Part shown: piece after piece, positions 5,084-5,572 of the stretch | Numbering within the stretch: position 1 is the first letter of the stretch | How the letters are laid out: each line of letters opens with the position of its first letter | Assembly: GCA_937871705.1 (NCBI GenBank) | Contig: CALMOO010000232.1 | Location: forward strand, 1-5,572 | Length of the DNA stretch: 5,572 nt | Direction of reading: 5' to 3' | Source of the DNA: an uncultured Hymenobacter sp. | GTDB lineage: Bacteria; Bacteroidota; Bacteroidia; Cytophagales; Hymenobacteraceae | The notes under the pieces: model-generated | What the model saw: only the letters and a program-made list of their open reading frames with translations | Database searches by the model: none | What the model was told of the DNA's origin: nothing | Translations under genes and position numbers: made by a program

Positions 5084-5572
5084 CTACTGGCGGGGGGTAG
5101 CAGCCAGTTGCCGCGCCCGTACTACATCACAAGCTAAGTATACGGCTGACCGGAAAGAAGAGGCATCGGCCAAAAACTTGCCCGCAATGCCATACGCCGT
5201 GCCGTGGTCGGGCGAGGTGCGCACAACGGGCAGGCCCGCCGTGAAGTTGACGCCGCGCTCGAAGGCCATGAGCTTGAAGGGGATGAGCCCTTGGTCGTGG
5301 TAGATAGAGAGGGTAGCGTCGAACTGCCGGAACTGCCCAGTGCCGAAATAGCCATCGGCGGGGTAGGGGCCAAAAACCAGATGGCCGTCGTGCTCAAACT
5401 GCCGGATGACGGGCGAAACCACATCGGCTTCTTCGCGGCCGAGTAGACCATTTTCGCCGGCGTGGGGATTGAGACCAAGCACGGCTACCTTAGGCTTTAG
5501 AATACCAAAATCTTGCTGCAATGACTTGAGCAACAGCCGAATCTTGGTGCGCAATAAGTCGCCGGTGAGGCG
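5084..5572 (-). CDS. pdxA: 4-hydroxythreonine-4-phosphate dehydrogenase (PdxA), C-terminal half, cut by window edge
   Basis: PdxA oxidises 4-phosphohydroxy-L-threonine with NAD in the DXP-dependent route to pyridoxal 5'-phosphate. The window holds the last 162 residues of a family usually 330-350 long; the start lies beyond 5572, and the in-frame TTG at 5554 is an internal Leu. Two of the three metal-binding histidines are visible, in GLNPHAGENG (His codon at 5464) and YHDQGLIPFK (His codon at 5299), 55 residues apart exactly as E. coli H211 and H266. RTSPDHGTAYGIAG near the end is also characteristic. The gene ends about 116 bp before the DUF177 start, with a promoter between, so cotranscription with the downstream operon is uncertain. 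Confidence 0.96.
   Translation of the reverse strand, partial: RLTGDLLRTKIRLLLKSLQQDFGILKPKVAVLGLNPHAGENGLLGREEADVVSPVIRQFEHDGHLVFGPYPADGYFGTGQFRQFDATLSIYHDQGLIPFKLMAFERGVNFTAGLPVVRTSPDHGTAYGIAGKFLADASSFRSAVYLACDVVRARQLAATPRQ

Noticed and set aside
5074..5104. Inverted 7-mer GCTGCTA/TAGCAGC around the pdxA stop codon
   Set aside because: Short arms with a 17-nt loop in GC-rich coding sequence; expected by chance.
1..5572. A new defence, mobile or biosynthetic system
   Set aside because: Every long reading frame with credible motifs belongs to a known core gene in a conserved order; there are no transposase, integrase, toxin or unknown genes. Novelty is limited to the spacers.

Overview
The window is one minus-strand block of conserved housekeeping genes from a Bacteroidota bacterium, probably of the order Cytophagales and possibly Hymenobacter-like. 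This rests on four points: the order pdxA, DUF177/yceD, rpmF, plsX, fabH, efp, accB, accC; protein wording typical of that phylum; the near absence of Shine-Dalgarno sequences before start codons; and a Bacteroidota-type promoter (CTTG, 20 bp, TACCTTTG). Genes are GC-rich and several spacers are clearly AT-richer. The genus is inference.

Transcription runs from high to low coordinates. A 5'-truncated pdxA (vitamin B6 synthesis) comes first. After about 116 bp with the best promoter in the window come DUF177/yceD, rpmF (ribosomal protein L32) and plsX. A strong hairpin plus U-run follows plsX, then fabH with a weak promoter-like box against its ATG. After it come efp, accB and the start of accC, which runs off the left edge and has a GTG start. 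Every gene is intact except the two cut by the window edges. No spacer exceeds 300 bp.

The genes couple membrane-lipid initiation to translation. AccB and AccC supply the biotin carrier and biotin carboxylase of acetyl-CoA carboxylase. FabH starts fatty-acid chains from acetyl-CoA and malonyl-ACP. PlsX turns acyl-ACP into acyl-phosphate for phospholipid synthesis. L32, the rRNA-linked DUF177 protein and EF-P serve the ribosome.

I found no new enzyme system or mobile element. The interesting material is in the spacers. Four of them carry tandem 7-bp repeats kept in strict register: an NTAGCNN type on both sides of efp, and an NGARTTA-like type between accB and accC and between rpmF and DUF177. 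One forms a 24-bp inverted repeat between accB and accC. The two spacers flanking plsX share a different layout: a GC-rich hairpin containing AGTCCGGC, then a 15-bp motif (13/15 identical) set directly before an ATG. In front of plsX that ATG opens a possible 10-codon leader ORF whose stop overlaps the plsX start.
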